64,000 bases of DNA from Hyphomicrobiales bacterium (GCA_027489955.1 JAIXYZ010000001.1:223311-287310); one strand, 5' to 3'; shown: positions 25,969 to 35,979, counted from the first letter of the stretch. Made by a program: numbers and translations. Notes: generated by a model from the sequence alone, not told the origin.

Positions 25969-26790
25969 TCAGGGGCGGGCGTCGAAGGGCAGGGGCGGGG
26001 CTTCCCGCAGCAGGGTGATCGTCACCCGGCGGTTGGCCGCGAGATAGGGGTTGTCGGGAAACATCGGCGAAGTGTCGGCCTTGCCGATCACGGCCGCGAA
26101 CCGGTCCTCGGGCACGCCCGCGGTGGCGAGGATCTCCCGCACGACGTTGGCGCGCGCGATCGTCAGCTCCCATTGCGACCAGCCCACCCGCGTGCCCGGC
26201 CGGATCGCCGAGGTATGCCCCGAAATCTGGATGCGGTTGGGCATGCGGCGCAGTGCGGGGGCCATGCGCTGGATGAGCGCGCGGGTGCGCTCGTAAGGGG
26301 TCACGCCGCCCTCGGGGAACATCGCCCGGCCGTCCTGGTCGACGATGGAGACGTCGAGCCCGTCCCGGGTCTCCTCGACGATGACGTTCTTGGAGGCTTC
26401 GGCGAATTCCGGCAGGTCGGACAGCGCCTGGCGCAGGGAGGCGGCCGCCAGGGCGAAGGCGCGGTCGAACGCGGTCTGCGTCATGCCGTCGTTCTGGGTG
26501 GAGGAGGAGGGCGCGGTGTAGTCCGATCCGTCCTCGGGGGACGCCCGGCGCGCATGCTTGAGGAAGGGGCGGGTCGGGATGCCGTCTTTTTCCACGATTC
26601 CTTCCATGCGGAAATCGCGCTGCGACCCGAAGGCATCGCGCATCGAGCCGGCGACGGCCTGCATCTTCTCCTTGTTGGCAGTCGAATAGGCGGCCAGCAT
26701 GACGAAGAAGGCCATCAGCAGCGCCATGAGGTCGGCAAAGGTCACGAACCAGCCGTGACCGCCATGGGCTCCCCGCTTCTTGCGCGCCAT
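25969..26790 (-). CDS. motB: MotB-type stator protein with OmpA domain
   Basis: This 273-residue protein has one membrane helix (about 13-35, WFVTFADLMALLMAFFVML) containing the conserved ion-binding Asp. A linker and a C-terminal OmpA-like peptidoglycan-binding domain (about 150-265) follow, with the residues IQISGHTSAIR and ANRRVTITLL. With MotA it forms an ion-driven stator that turns the flagellum. The ATG at 26790 follows motA by 16 bases. No other flagellar gene is in the window, so assignment to the flagellar motor rather than another MotAB-like motor is inferred. Confidence 0.9.
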   Translation of the reverse strand: MARKKRGAHGGHGWFVTFADLMALLMAFFVMLAAYSTANKEKMQAVAGSMRDAFGSQRDFRMEGIVEKDGIPTRPFLKHARRASPEDGSDYTAPSSSTQNDGMTQTAFDRAFALAAASLRQALSDLPEFAEASKNVIVEETRDGLDVSIVDQDGRAMFPEGGVTPYERTRALIQRMAPALRRMPNRIQISGHTSAIRPGTRVGWSQWELTIARANVVREILATAGVPEDRFAAVIGKADTSPMFPDNPYLAANRRVTITLLREAPPLPFDARP

Positions 26791-26806
26791 GTGCCGCTCC
26801 CGCCCG

Positions 26807-27580
26807 TCAGGCCGCCGCCGCGACCATCTCGGTGCGATGATGCTCGGGCAGGTAGGCCAGCAGCATCTCGCGCACGAGGTTCGGGCTCTTGGCGTCGCGG
26901 ATCTGCAGAACGCCGTCGATGATGAGGGAGCGCGAGACCTCCTCCTCCTCGAGCTTCAGGTGCAGCTTGTCGGCGATGGGCAGGGTGATCATGTTCGCGA
27001 TGACCGCGCCATAGAGCGTCGCCAGGAGCGCCGTCGCCATGGCCGGGCCGAGCTTGGAGGGGTCCTCCATGTTCGCGAACATGGTCACCATGCCCAGGAT
27101 GGTGCCGATCATGCCCCAGGCCGGGGCGCAGTCGCCGATGGCGCGATAGACCTTCGAGCCCTCTTCCAGGCGGATCAGGAAGTTGTCGCGGTCGCGCTCC
27201 ATCGTGTCGCGGATGAAGTCGCGGTCGTAGCCGTCGGCGATGAAGCGCACGCCCTGTGCGAGGAACGGGTCGTCGACCTGCACGTTCTCCAGCGCGATGG
27301 GTCCGGACTTGCGCACGATCTCGGCGACGCGGGTGATCTCGTCGATGAGCTCGCGCGGATGCATCGTGCGCATCGTGAACGCGAAGCGGATGCCCATGGG
27401 CAGGCCGTGGGCGATGGAGCTGAACGGAAAGCGGATCATCGTCGCCGCGGCGGCACCGCCGAAGATGATGATGACCGCGTGCTTGTCGAAATAGGCAGCG
27501 AAGTTGCCGCCGTCGATCATGATGATCGCCACGACGGTGGCTATGCCGCCGACGATTCCGACAGCCGTTGCTAGATCCAT
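26807..27580 (-). CDS. motA: MotA/PomA-type stator protein
   Basis: This 257-residue protein has four membrane helices with a cytoplasmic loop between helices 2 and 3. The conserved pore region reads APAWGMIGTILGMVTMFANM, and helix 4 contains TALLATLYGAVIANM. Its length and sequence resemble the PomA/LafT group, often sodium-driven, more than E. coli MotA (295 residues), but ion choice cannot be read with confidence. The ATG at 27580 gives MDLATAVGIVGG. Two TTAACC half-sites lie about 70 bases upstream. Confidence 0.9.
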   Translation of the reverse strand: MDLATAVGIVGGIATVVAIIMIDGGNFAAYFDKHAVIIIFGGAAAATMIRFPFSSIAHGLPMGIRFAFTMRTMHPRELIDEITRVAEIVRKSGPIALENVQVDDPFLAQGVRFIADGYDRDFIRDTMERDRDNFLIRLEEGSKVYRAIGDCAPAWGMIGTILGMVTMFANMEDPSKLGPAMATALLATLYGAVIANMITLPIADKLHLKLEEEEVSRSLIIDGVLQIRDAKSPNLVREMLLAYLPEHHRTEMVAAAA

Positions 27581-27645
27581 GGAAGTCCTCCCCGCCCGGC
27601 ACCGCAGGGCGGGGCGTATCTCGACCCCAAGACCGTAGTGGGGCC

Positions 27646-27663
27646 GGTTAAAGGAAGGGTTAA
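27646..27663 (-). promoter_or_regulatory. candidate CtrA-like box upstream of motA
   Basis: Read on the minus strand, this is TTAACCCTTCCTTTAACC: two TTAACC half-sites in direct repeat 12 bases apart. The CtrA consensus is TTAA-N7-TTAAC; here the spacer is eight, one too long. CtrA commonly controls motility genes in alphaproteobacteria, so the location is suggestive but the match imperfect. Confidence 0.4.
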
Positions 27664-27737
27664 GCAAGACGGTGCGGCCTTGCGCGCGACGCGTTGCAAA
27701 GGCACAAGAAACGGCCTGCGCGGGAGACGCCAACCCC

Positions 27738-29525
27738 ATGAAACTGGTCCGAATCTACGGCCGCGTCCTCGAGCAGCTCGGGCCGGAGCTCAAGCTCGGC
27801 TACCTGCTGGTGGCCGCCAACCTGGCGCTGGCCATCGCCGCCTTCGCCGAACCGGTCCTGTTCGGCTGGATCATCGATGCGCTCGCCCGCGGCCAGAACC
27901 CGGCGACGCCGGTGACGTTCGCAGCCATCCTGCCGCTCATCATCGCCTGGGTCGTGTTCGGCCTGTTCACGATCGGCGCGGGCGTGCTCGTCGCGCTGCA
28001 CGCCGACCGGCTGTCGCACCGGCGGCGGCTGGCCGTCATGGCCAATTATTTCGAGCACGTGCTGACCCTGCCGCTCGCCTTCCACATGCAGACCCATTCG
28101 GGGCGCGTGCTGAAGATCATGCTGGAGGGCTCCAACGGCATGGCATGGCTGTGGCTCGGCTTCTTTCGGGAGCACTGCGCGGCCCTGGTCTCGCTCGTCG
28201 TGCTCCTGCCGCTGACGCTGTTCCTCAACTGGCGGCTCGCCGCGCTCCTCGTCGTGCTGGTCGGGATCTTCGCGATCCTGACCTATTACGTCCTGAGCCG
28301 GACCTTCGCGCTGCAGGGCGCGGTGGAGGGCCACCATTCGGATCTCGCCGCCCACGCCTCCGACGCGCTCGGCAACGTGCCCGTCATCCAGAGCTTCACG
28401 CGGATCGAGGCGGAGGCGCGGGCCCTGTGGGGCATCATGCACCAGCTCCTGGCGGCGCAGACGCCCGTCCTGTCCTGGTGGGCGCTCGCGTCGGTGGCGA
28501 CCCGGGCGGCGGCGACGCTGACGGTCACCGCCATCTTCCTGCTGGGCACGTGGCTCCATCTGCAGGGGCTCGCCAGCATCGGCGAGATCGTCAGCTTCAT
28601 GGCCATCGCCACCATGCTGATCCAGCGGCTGGAGCAGGCGGTGAGCTTCGTGAACTCGCTCCTGATGCAGGCGCCGAAGATGCAGGAATTCTTCGACGTG
28701 CTGGACACGGTGCCGTCCGTGCGGGACCGGCCGAGTGCCGCCGAGCTGGGAACGCTGACCGGCGCCATCCGCTTCGAGGACGTCTCGTTCTCCTATGACG
28801 GCAAGCGGCCGGCGGTGCTGGACCTCAGCTTCGAGGTGAAGCCCGGCGAGACGATCGCGCTGGTCGGCGCCACGGGCTCGGGCAAGTCGACGACGCTGGG
28901 CCTGCTGCACCGGGCCTTCGACCCGCAATCGGGCCGGATCCTGGCGGACGGCACGGATATCCGGGACGTGACGCTCCTGTCGCTGCGTCGGAACATCGCC
29001 GTCGTCTTCCAGGAGCCGATGCTGTTCGCCCGCTCGATCCGGGACAACCTGCTCGCGGGCAAGCCCGAGGCGACCGAGGAGGAGATGCGCGCCGCGCTCT
29101 CGCGGGCGCAGGCCGACGATTTCATCGCCCGTCAGCCCGAAGGGCTCGACACGGTGATCGGCGAGCGCGGCCGCTCGCTGTCCGGCGGCGAGCGCCAGCG
29201 TCTGTCCATCGCCCGGGCGCTGCTCAAGAACCCGCCGATCCTGATCCTGGACGAGGCCACCTCGGCGCTGGACGCCGGGACGGAGGTGAAGCTGCAGAAG
29301 GCGCTGGACGAGGTGATGAAGGGCCGCACGACCTTCGTCATCGCCCACCGCCTCGCCACGATCCGCAACGCGACGCGCATCCTGGTCTTCGAGGGCGGGC
29401 GCATCGTGGAGGCGGGCACGTTCGACGAGCTGGTGAAGCTCGGCGGGCGGTTCGCCGATCTCGCCAAGGCGCAGTTCCTGGCCCCGGCGGAAGACAAGGC
29501 GGCCCGGCCGATCGCCGAGACCTGA
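27738..29525 (+). CDS. ndvA: glucan ABC exporter, NdvA/ChvA family
   Basis: This 595-residue protein is a fused half-transporter with six membrane helices (about 15-320) and an ATPase domain: Walker [10 protein letters not shown] (about 376-384), signature LSGGERQR and Walker [12 protein letters not shown]. The opening residues ([12 protein letters not shown], then IAEPVLFG-like [13 protein letters not shown]) match the cyclic beta-1,2-glucan exporters NdvA/ChvA, which send periplasmic glucans out of the cytoplasm for osmotic adaptation. The glucan synthase NdvB is not in the window. The ATG is at 27738. Family call strong; exact substrate inferred. Confidence 0.85.
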   Translation: MKLVRIYGRVLEQLGPELKLGYLLVAANLALAIAAFAEPVLFGWIIDALARGQNPATPVTFAAILPLIIAWVVFGLFTIGAGVLVALHADRLSHRRRLAVMANYFEHVLTLPLAFHMQTHSGRVLKIMLEGSNGMAWLWLGFFREHCAALVSLVVLLPLTLFLNWRLAALLVVLVGIFAILTYYVLSRTFALQGAVEGHHSDLAAHASDALGNVPVIQSFTRIEAEARALWGIMHQLLAAQTPVLSWWALASVATRAAATLTVTAIFLLGTWLHLQGLASIGEIVSFMAIATMLIQRLEQAVSFVNSLLMQAPKMQEFFDVLDTVPSVRDRPSAAELGTLTGAIRFEDVSFSYDGKRPAVLDLSFEVKPGETIALVGATGSGKSTTLGLLHRAFDPQSGRILADGTDIRDVTLLSLRRNIAVVFQEPMLFARSIRDNLLAGKPEATEEEMRAALSRAQADDFIARQPEGLDTVIGERGRSLSGGERQRLSIARALLKNPPILILDEATSALDAGTEVKLQKALDEVMKGRTTFVIAHRLATIRNATRILVFEGGRIVEAGTFDELVKLGGRFADLAKAQFLAPAEDKAARPIAET

Positions 29526-29529
29526 GCGG

Positions 29530-31659
29530 TCAGTCCGTTGCTTCCTCGCGCGCGATCCGCGCGCCGTCCGCATCCACCTGGATGGAGAACGGGCCGCGGC
29601 GGTCGTTCATGCCCTCGACGGACAGCCGCTCCAAGAAGTCGGGCAGAGCCGGTCCGCCCCGCAGCTGCGCGTGGCCGGCCTCGAAGGACAGGCCGAGCCC
29701 CGCGCCCAGGAGCGCGATGGGTGTCGCCGCCGCCCAGGCCTGGGGCGCGCAGGCGACCGGATAGCCGGTGGGGCCGGTCCGCCGCTGGCGCTCGAAGCCG
29801 CAGAACAGCTCCGGCAGCCGATCGAGCGGCAGGAAGCCGGCGGCCGCGGTCAGCGCCTCGAAAATCCGCATGACGGCGTCGGCATGGCCGTAGCGCGCCA
29901 GGCCGAGCGCGATCATCGCGTTGTCGTGCGGCCAGACCGAGCCGTTGTGATAGCTCATCGGGTTGTAGCGGGACTCGCCCTCCGACAGCGTGCGGATGCC
30001 CCAGCCGGAGAACATGTCGGCCTGCAGCAGCCGCTCGGCCATGCGCGCAGACCGGTCGGGCGCGGCGATGCCCGTCAGCAGCGCGTGGCCGGCATTGGAC
30101 GAGACGACCCGCAGGGGCCGTTTCTCCCCGTCGAGCGCCAGGGCATAGACGCCCAGATCGTCGAGCCAGAAGGCCGCTTCGAACCGCTCCTTGAGCATGC
30201 GGCCCCGGGCGGCATAGGCGGCGGCAGTGGGGATGTTGAGGGCCGCGCCGATGCGGGCGGCCGCCATCCACGCGCCATAGGCATAGGCCTGGACCTCCAC
30301 GAGGGCGATGGGCCCGTCGGCGAGGCTGCCATCGGTGTGGGAGATGCTGTCGTGGCTGTCCTTCCAGCCCTGGTTGGCAAGGCCGGTGTCGCGCTGGCGG
30401 GCGTACTCGATGAAGCCGTCGCCGTCGCAATCGCCGAACTCCATCAGCCAGCCCAGGGCCTTCTCAATGGCCGGCCAGAGGTCGCGCAGGGTGTCGTGGT
30501 CGTTCGTGCGGTCGAAATATTCCCCCGCCAGCATGACGAAGAGCGGGGTGGAATCGACGCTGCCGTAATAGGTGCCGAAGGGCACCTCCCGCGTGGCGGC
30601 CATCTCGCAATAGCGCAGCTCGTGCAGGATCTTGCCCGGCTCGGCATCCTGGAACGCGTCCACGGTCTCGGCCTGGCGGCGCGCCAGGAAGCGCAGCACG
30701 CCCCGCGCGATGGCCGGGTCGTACCACAGGGTGAACAGCCCGGTGATGAGGGCGTCCCGGCCGAAGGGCGTCGAGAACCACGGGATGCCGGCATAGGGGT
30801 AGAGCCCCTCGGGCGTCTCCGTCGTCAGCATGCACAGGTCCGCATGGGCGCGGGACATGATGTCGTCGAAGACGATCTCCGAGGAGGAGATGCGCGGCGC
30901 ACGCTTGGCCGCCTGCCCCAGCGCCCGACGCACGCCGAGCAAGGCCGCGAGGAAGGCCGCATCGTCGAACTGCCCCGTGCGGTGCTGGGGGGCGCAGTCG
31001 ATGCAGAACACGATCTTGCGCTCGCCGCCCGGCGGGATGTCCAGCGTGTAGGCCGCGCTCATGCCGTCGAGATGATCCGGCGCGGGATGGAAGGCGAGGC
31101 GCGTTTCGCGGGCGACGTCGTCCAGGCCGTCGTAGCGCAGGGTCACCGTGCCGTCCTCGACGCGGGCGAGGTGGCGGTGGCCGTGGCGCGAGCGGACCTG
31201 CCCGCGGGCCTCGAACAGGTCCGCGAAATCGGCGCCGAAGGTGAAGCTGAGGCCGACCGAATGGGCCTTGCGGTCGTAGTTGCGGATCGAGATCCGCTCG
31301 TAGACCGCGTTGTTCCAGATGAATTTCAGCCGCTGGAGGTGGATCGTGTCCTTGGCGAGCGCGATCTCGCCATCGGCGTAGAAATCGGGGTTGGTGAGGT
31401 CCACGAGCAGGCCGGAATTGTCGGTCTGCATCGCGGAGGTCAGCACGATCGGCCGCGCCCCGTTGATGCGCATCTCGCAATGGGACATGTGCCGCGTGTC
31501 GCGGTGGTAGACGCCGTCGGTATTGCCCTTGAAGCCCAGCAGGTCGCCGGCCCGGTCGAACACGCCGAACGTGTCGCCGTGCTTCAGGCGCGTCGCGCCG
31601 TCCGGGTCGAGCGAGGTCCGCGCCGGGATGTAGAACTGGGATTCCCGCTGCTCGTTCAT
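29530..31659 (-). CDS. amylo-alpha-1,6-glucosidase / glycogen debranching-type enzyme
   Basis: This 709-residue protein has an N-terminal beta-sandwich (about 1-230, GDTFGVFDRAGD and NTDGVYHRDTRHMS) of the glycogen-debranching N-terminal type, and a GH63/GH15-like (alpha/alpha)6 barrel with IPWFSTPFGRDALIT and NQGWKDSHDSI, where acidic catalytic residues are expected. It probably hydrolyses alpha-glucosidic links in the cytoplasm. The ATG at 31659 was chosen; an upstream ATG at 31683 overlaps the stop of the glycosyltransferase gene (ATGA) and would add eight residues. The two genes form an operon. Confidence 0.88.
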   Translation of the reverse strand: MNEQRESQFYIPARTSLDPDGATRLKHGDTFGVFDRAGDLLGFKGNTDGVYHRDTRHMSHCEMRINGARPIVLTSAMQTDNSGLLVDLTNPDFYADGEIALAKDTIHLQRLKFIWNNAVYERISIRNYDRKAHSVGLSFTFGADFADLFEARGQVRSRHGHRHLARVEDGTVTLRYDGLDDVARETRLAFHPAPDHLDGMSAAYTLDIPPGGERKIVFCIDCAPQHRTGQFDDAAFLAALLGVRRALGQAAKRAPRISSSEIVFDDIMSRAHADLCMLTTETPEGLYPYAGIPWFSTPFGRDALITGLFTLWYDPAIARGVLRFLARRQAETVDAFQDAEPGKILHELRYCEMAATREVPFGTYYGSVDSTPLFVMLAGEYFDRTNDHDTLRDLWPAIEKALGWLMEFGDCDGDGFIEYARQRDTGLANQGWKDSHDSISHTDGSLADGPIALVEVQAYAYGAWMAAARIGAALNIPTAAAYAARGRMLKERFEAAFWLDDLGVYALALDGEKRPLRVVSSNAGHALLTGIAAPDRSARMAERLLQADMFSGWGIRTLSEGESRYNPMSYHNGSVWPHDNAMIALGLARYGHADAVMRIFEALTAAAGFLPLDRLPELFCGFERQRRTGPTGYPVACAPQAWAAATPIALLGAGLGLSFEAGHAQLRGGPALPDFLERLSVEGMNDRRGPFSIQVDADGARIAREEATD

Positions 31660-31679
31660 CGTTCCGCTTCCGCCTGCGA

Positions 31680-32771
31680 TCATGGCTGCCCGGCGGCGAG
31701 CCTGTCTCCGGCCGCCGGGAAGAGCGGGACGACGGGAGCCGGGGCGGGGCGCCGGGCGAGCCTTGCATAGAGCGCAGCGTAGTCCCGGGCCATGCGCGAT
31801 GCCGTGAAGCGGGTTTCGAAATGCGCGCGGATGGCGCTGCGGTCGAGCCCGAGGAGACGGGGCATGGCCGCCACGGCCTCCGGCACGGTCTCGACGATGA
31901 GGCCGTTGATGCCGGGATCGATCACCTCCGGCACCGAGCCGCACCGGAAGGCAAGGACGGGCGTGCCGCAGGCATTGGCCTCGATCATGACGAGGCCGAA
32001 CGGCTCCGGCCAGTCGATGGGGAACAGCAGCGCCGCGGCGCGGCCCAGAAACTCGCCCTTCTCGCCGTCGCCGATCTCGCCGACAAATTCCACCCCGGGA
32101 TCGGCCAGGAGCGGAGCGATCACCTCCTCGAAATAGACCTTGTCGGCGCGGTCGATCTTCGCCGCCACCTTGAGCTTCATGCCGACCGCCCGGGCGATGT
32201 GGATCGCACGGTCCAGGCGCTTTTCCGGGCTGATGCGTCCGATGAAGGCGAGGTAGCCGCCATCTCCCGGACCCTGCCGGAGCAGGTCGGGCGGCAGGCC
32301 GTGATGAATGGTCGCCGTCCAGTTCGCCCAGGGCAGGGGCGCGCGCTGGGAATCGGAGATCGAGACCAGCGGCATCGACCGGAACCGGTCGTAGACGATG
32401 GGCAGGTCCGGCAGGTCCTGGCGGCCGTGCAGGGTCGTGAGGAGCGGCACGCCCGAGCGCGCGAAGGCGGCGCAGTGGAGATAGTCGGTGTGGAAATGAA
32501 TGACGTCGTACTGGTCGGCATCCTCCAGCACGCGGTCGATCATCACCATGTGGTAGGCGAGCGGGTCCACGACCGCCGGGTCGAGCCTCAGCGCACGGCG
32601 CGAGCACGGCACGAGCCGCGCGGCGGTCTGGCTGTCGCCCGCGGCGTACAGGGTGACGTCGTGGCCCTGGGCCGTCAGTTCCTCGGTGAGCCACGAGACG
32701 ACGCGCTCGGTGCCTCCGTACAGCTTGGGCGGGCAGGACTCGTAGAGAGGGGCGACCTGGGCAATACGCAT
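31680..32771 (-). CDS. glycosyltransferase family 4 protein
   Basis: This 363-residue GT-B enzyme starts MRIAQVAPLYESCPPKLYGG and carries FIGRISPEKRLD and EPFGLVMIEANACGTPVL, the donor-nucleotide loop and E-X7-E motif of GT4 retaining glycosyltransferases. The sugar donor and acceptor cannot be told. Coupling to the debranching-type enzyme downstream suggests an alpha-glucan or glucoside pathway. The ATG at 32771 is the natural start, since 13 upstream in-frame codons lack family similarity. Confidence 0.9.
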   Translation of the reverse strand: MRIAQVAPLYESCPPKLYGGTERVVSWLTEELTAQGHDVTLYAAGDSQTAARLVPCSRRALRLDPAVVDPLAYHMVMIDRVLEDADQYDVIHFHTDYLHCAAFARSGVPLLTTLHGRQDLPDLPIVYDRFRSMPLVSISDSQRAPLPWANWTATIHHGLPPDLLRQGPGDGGYLAFIGRISPEKRLDRAIHIARAVGMKLKVAAKIDRADKVYFEEVIAPLLADPGVEFVGEIGDGEKGEFLGRAAALLFPIDWPEPFGLVMIEANACGTPVLAFRCGSVPEVIDPGINGLIVETVPEAVAAMPRLLGLDRSAIRAHFETRFTASRMARDYAALYARLARRPAPAPVVPLFPAAGDRLAAGQP

Positions 32772-32886
32772 GGGACGGTTCCGGGAGGGAGGCGGCCAAA
32801 TGAGCCGCATCCCTCAACCCCCGCCGGGCCCGGATCGTTCCTGTTACGAAGCGGAAATCGGACGCGCGCGCGAAGGTGCCATCCCG

Positions 32887-34188
32887 TCAGCGCCGCGGCG
32901 TCTCCGCCGGGCTCGGCAGGAGCGCGGAGAGCGGCGTCACCTTGAGGGCGGTGATGCGGTTGCGGCTCTTGCGCAGCACGCGGAACCGGCAGCCGTGGAA
33001 GGTGAAGGTCTGGCCCGTGTCGGGGATCGCGCGCGCCTCGTGGATGACGAGGCCGGCGATGGTCGTGGCGTTCTCGTCCGGCAGGTTCCAGTCCATCGCG
33101 CGGTTGAGGTCGCGGATCGGCACCGAGCCGTCGACATTGACCGAGCCGTCCGGCTGCGGACGCACGCCGGTCACGGCCAGGTCGTGCTCGTCCTTGATGT
33201 CGCCGACGATCTCCTCGAGGATGTCCTCGAGCGTGACGAGGCCCATGACCTCGCCATATTCGTCCACCGTCAGGGCGAAGTGGGTCTTCTTGGCCAGGAA
33301 CGCCTTGAGCTGCGCGGCCAGCGAGGTGGTGACCGGCACAAACCAGGGCTCCAGCGCGATCGTCTCCACGTTCAGCCGGGCGGTATCGCCCCCGACGGCG
33401 TCGAGGGCGCGCAGCAGGTCCTTGGCGTGGAGGATGCCGACGATGTTGTCCGGCCGGTCCCGCCAGAGCGGCATGCGGGTATAGGGAGAGGCCAGCACCT
33501 CCCGCACGATCTCCTCCGAGCTCAGGCCCGCGTCGATCGTGCGCATGCGGGTGCGGTGGACCATGACGTCCGCCACTTCCAGCTCCCGCAGGTCGAGCAG
33601 GCCGCCGAGCATGTCCCGGTCGGACTTCACGACGCCGCCCTCGCGGTGGAGCAGGTCAACCGCGCCGCGCAGTTCCTCATGGGCCGAGAGGATGTTCTGA
33701 CCGGCCTCCAGCGTTACGCCGAAGGGGCGCAGCACGGCCTTCACCACGTGTTCGATCAGCATGGTGAGCGGACCGAACAGGGCGACGATCCACGAGATCG
33801 GCCGCGACACGAGCAGGGCCGCCCGGTCGGGATGGTTGATGGCGAGCGTCTTGGGCAGGACTTCCGAGAAGACGATGACGACGACCGAGACCACGATGGT
33901 GGCGTAGGCGATGCCGACATCGCCGAACAAAGTGAGCAGGACGCCGGTCGTGAGCGAGGCGGCGGCGGTGTTGGCCAGGTTGTTGCCGATCAGGATCGCG
34001 CCGATCAGCCGCTCCCGGCTGTCCAGCAGCCGGTTCACGAGCGAGGCCTTGGGATCGCCGGCCTTTTCCAGCGCGTGCATGCGGGCGCGCGAGGACGCGG
34101 TGAGCGCGGTCTCCGAGCCGGAGAAGAAGAACGAGACGAGCAGGCAGGCGGCGACGGCGGCGAAGGAGAGCCACAATTCCATCGTCAT
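32887..34188 (-). CDS. CNNM/CorC (HlyC/CorC) family transporter
   Basis: This 433-residue protein has an N-terminal DUF21/CNNM membrane domain (about 1-190, four helices, starting WLSFAAVAACLLVSFFFSG), two CBS domains (about 205-330, VMVHRTRMRTID and FALTVDEYGEVMGLVTLEDI) and a C-terminal CorC/HlyC domain. The family is linked to magnesium and cobalt efflux and metal homeostasis. ATG codons at 34188 and 34182 are both possible. It follows aroB by four bases, so aroK-aroB-corC form one operon, an order kept in related bacteria. Confidence 0.92.
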   Translation of the reverse strand: MTMELWLSFAAVAACLLVSFFFSGSETALTASSRARMHALEKAGDPKASLVNRLLDSRERLIGAILIGNNLANTAAASLTTGVLLTLFGDVGIAYATIVVSVVVIVFSEVLPKTLAINHPDRAALLVSRPISWIVALFGPLTMLIEHVVKAVLRPFGVTLEAGQNILSAHEELRGAVDLLHREGGVVKSDRDMLGGLLDLRELEVADVMVHRTRMRTIDAGLSSEEIVREVLASPYTRMPLWRDRPDNIVGILHAKDLLRALDAVGGDTARLNVETIALEPWFVPVTTSLAAQLKAFLAKKTHFALTVDEYGEVMGLVTLEDILEEIVGDIKDEHDLAVTGVRPQPDGSVNVDGSVPIRDLNRAMDWNLPDENATTIAGLVIHEARAIPDTGQTFTFHGCRFRVLRKSRNRITALKVTPLSALLPSPAETPRR

Positions 34189-34192
34189 CGCG

Positions 34193-35338
34193 TCAGCCTC
34201 CCGCGGCCAGTTCGTCCGCGAGGAAGGCGCGCACGTCGCCCGCGTCGATGCCCCTGGCGATGAAGCTCTGGCCGATGCCGCGCGCCAGGATGAAGGTCAG
34301 CGCCCCGCGCGAGACCTTCTTGTCCTGGAACATGGCGTCGAGGAGGGCGTCCGCATCGCCCGCGCCGCCGGGCACGTCCGCGAGGCGCGTGGGCAGGCCG
34401 ACGCTCGCCAGGTGGCCCGCGACGCGGCTGGCGTCCTGGCCCGGCCCGAGCCCGAGGCGGGCGGAGAAGCGGAAGGCAAGGGCAAGGCCGATGGCGACGG
34501 CCTCACCGTGCACGAGCCGGGCGCCGTCATAGCCGGTGATCCGCTCCAGCGCGTGGGCGAAGGTGTGGCCGAGATTGAGGAGGGCGCGGTCGCCGTCCTC
34601 GCGCTCGTCGCGCACCACGATCGCCGCCTTGGCGCGGCAGCTCACCGCCACCGCCTCGTCGCGCTCCGGGCCGCCGGCGAAGATGCCGCGCCAGTTGGAC
34701 TCGCACCACGCGAAGAAGCCGGGCTGGTCGATGAGGCCGTATTTCACGACCTCGGCGTAGCCAGCCCTCATCTCGCGTACGGGCAGGGTGTCGAGCAGCG
34801 CGGTGTCGGCGATCACGAGGCTCGGCTGGTGAAACGCGCCCACCAGGTTCTTGCCGTGGGGCGAATTGATGCCCGTCTTCCCGCCGACGGAGGAATCGAC
34901 CTGCGCGAGCAGGGTCGTCGGGATCTGGACGAAGGCCGAGCCCCGGCGGACCGAGGCGGCGGCGAAGCCCGCAAGATCGCCGACCACGCCGCCCCCGAGC
35001 GCCACGACGACGTCGCGACGCTCGATGCGCCCGGCGAGGATGCCGTCGCAGACCTCGGCGAAGCGGCCGTAGGACTTGGTCGCCTCGCCCGGCGGCACGA
35101 CGATCCGGGTCACCGCGATGCCGGCTGCCTCGAGCGCGTCCGCGACCGCCGGGGCATGCGCCGCGGCGACGTTCTCATCGGTGACGAGGGCGGCGCGGGC
35201 GGGCTTCAGGCGCTCGGCGACGAGCGTGCCGGCGGTGGCGGCGACGCCGCGGCCGATCAGGATGTCGTATTCCCGGCCCGGCAGCGGGACGTGGACGCGC
35301 GTGATCGCGCCCCCGGCGGGGCTGGACGGTGCCGTCAT
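34193..35338 (-). CDS. aroB: 3-dehydroquinate synthase
   Basis: AroB (381 residues) converts DAHP to 3-dehydroquinate, the second shikimate-pathway step, using NAD and a divalent metal. The NAD/substrate-binding block [19 protein letters not shown] and the [13 protein letters not shown] segment are intact, and the metal-binding histidines are present in [12 protein letters not shown] and [11 protein letters not shown]. The ATG at 35338 overlaps the stop of aroK (ATGA, 35335-35338), so AroK and AroB are translationally coupled. Confidence 0.97.
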   Translation of the reverse strand: MTAPSSPAGGAITRVHVPLPGREYDILIGRGVAATAGTLVAERLKPARAALVTDENVAAAHAPAVADALEAAGIAVTRIVVPPGEATKSYGRFAEVCDGILAGRIERRDVVVALGGGVVGDLAGFAAASVRRGSAFVQIPTTLLAQVDSSVGGKTGINSPHGKNLVGAFHQPSLVIADTALLDTLPVREMRAGYAEVVKYGLIDQPGFFAWCESNWRGIFAGGPERDEAVAVSCRAKAAIVVRDEREDGDRALLNLGHTFAHALERITGYDGARLVHGEAVAIGLALAFRFSARLGLGPGQDASRVAGHLASVGLPTRLADVPGGAGDADALLDAMFQDKKVSRGALTFILARGIGQSFIARGIDAGDVRAFLADELAAGG

Positions 35339-35979
35339 GCCTGCTGCCCGGCGTCGCCCCAGCCCGGGATGAGATGATCGGCCAGCGCATCCTCGATCGC
35401 GTCGACCACCTCGTCGTGCGGCACGTCGGAGGAATCGACGGTCAGGTCCGCCAGCGCGTAGACGGGGTAGCGCGCGTCCATCAGGCCGCGCATCACCGCC
35501 TCGGGATCGGCGCTCTGCAGCAGGGGCCGGTTCGTGCGGCGGCGGACGCGGCGCATGAGCACCGGCAGCTCCGCGCGCAGCCAGACCGAGACGCCGCGCT
35601 CGGCGATGGCGGCGCGCGTTTCCGCGTTCATGTAGGCGCCGCCGCCGGTGGCGAGCACGCGGCCGCCATCGGCGAGCAGCCGGGCGATGACGCGGCGCTC
35701 CCCGTCGCGGAAGGCGGCCTCGCCGTGGGCGGCGAAGATCTCGGCGATGGTCATGCCCGCAGCCCGCTCGATCTCATGGTCGGCGTCCACGAAAGGCAGG
35801 CGCAGGCGCTCGGCGAGGCGCTTGCCCACCGTGCTCTTGCCGGCGCCCATGAGGCCGACGAGCACGACGGGCCGGCCCGCGAGCGCGGTGCGGATGGCCT
35901 CGCAACGGCCGGCCGCTCCCGGCCGCCGCGGCGGCAGGTTCAGCGTCTCGTCCACCATGGCGGGCCCGTCTGCGTCCAT
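35335..35979 (-). CDS. aroK: shikimate kinase
   Basis: AroK phosphorylates shikimate at O3. The P-loop GLMGAGKST lies at 42-50, the substrate site DADHEIE follows, then the GGGAYM loop and the lid region with arginines ([10 protein letters not shown]). The protein is 214 residues from the ATG at 35979, or 207 from the ATG at 35958 (MVDETLNL), with a 30-residue extension before the fold that is common in this order. It is the first gene of aroK-aroB-corC and is divergent from the small membrane-protein gene and xerD. Confidence 0.95.
   Translation of the reverse strand: MDADGPAMVDETLNLPPRRPGAAGRCEAIRTALAGRPVVLVGLMGAGKSTVGKRLAERLRLPFVDADHEIERAAGMTIAEIFAAHGEAAFRDGERRVIARLLADGGRVLATGGGAYMNAETRAAIAERGVSVWLRAELPVLMRRVRRRTNRPLLQSADPEAVMRGLMDARYPVYALADLTVDSSDVPHDEVVDAIEDALADHLIPGWGDAGQQA

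Noticed and set aside
25969..27580. Zorya-type defence system based on the MotA/MotB-like pair
   Set aside because: ZorA/ZorB come with ZorC/D or ZorE helicases or nucleases and ZorA has a long tail. Here both proteins have normal stator length and neighbours are envelope genes.
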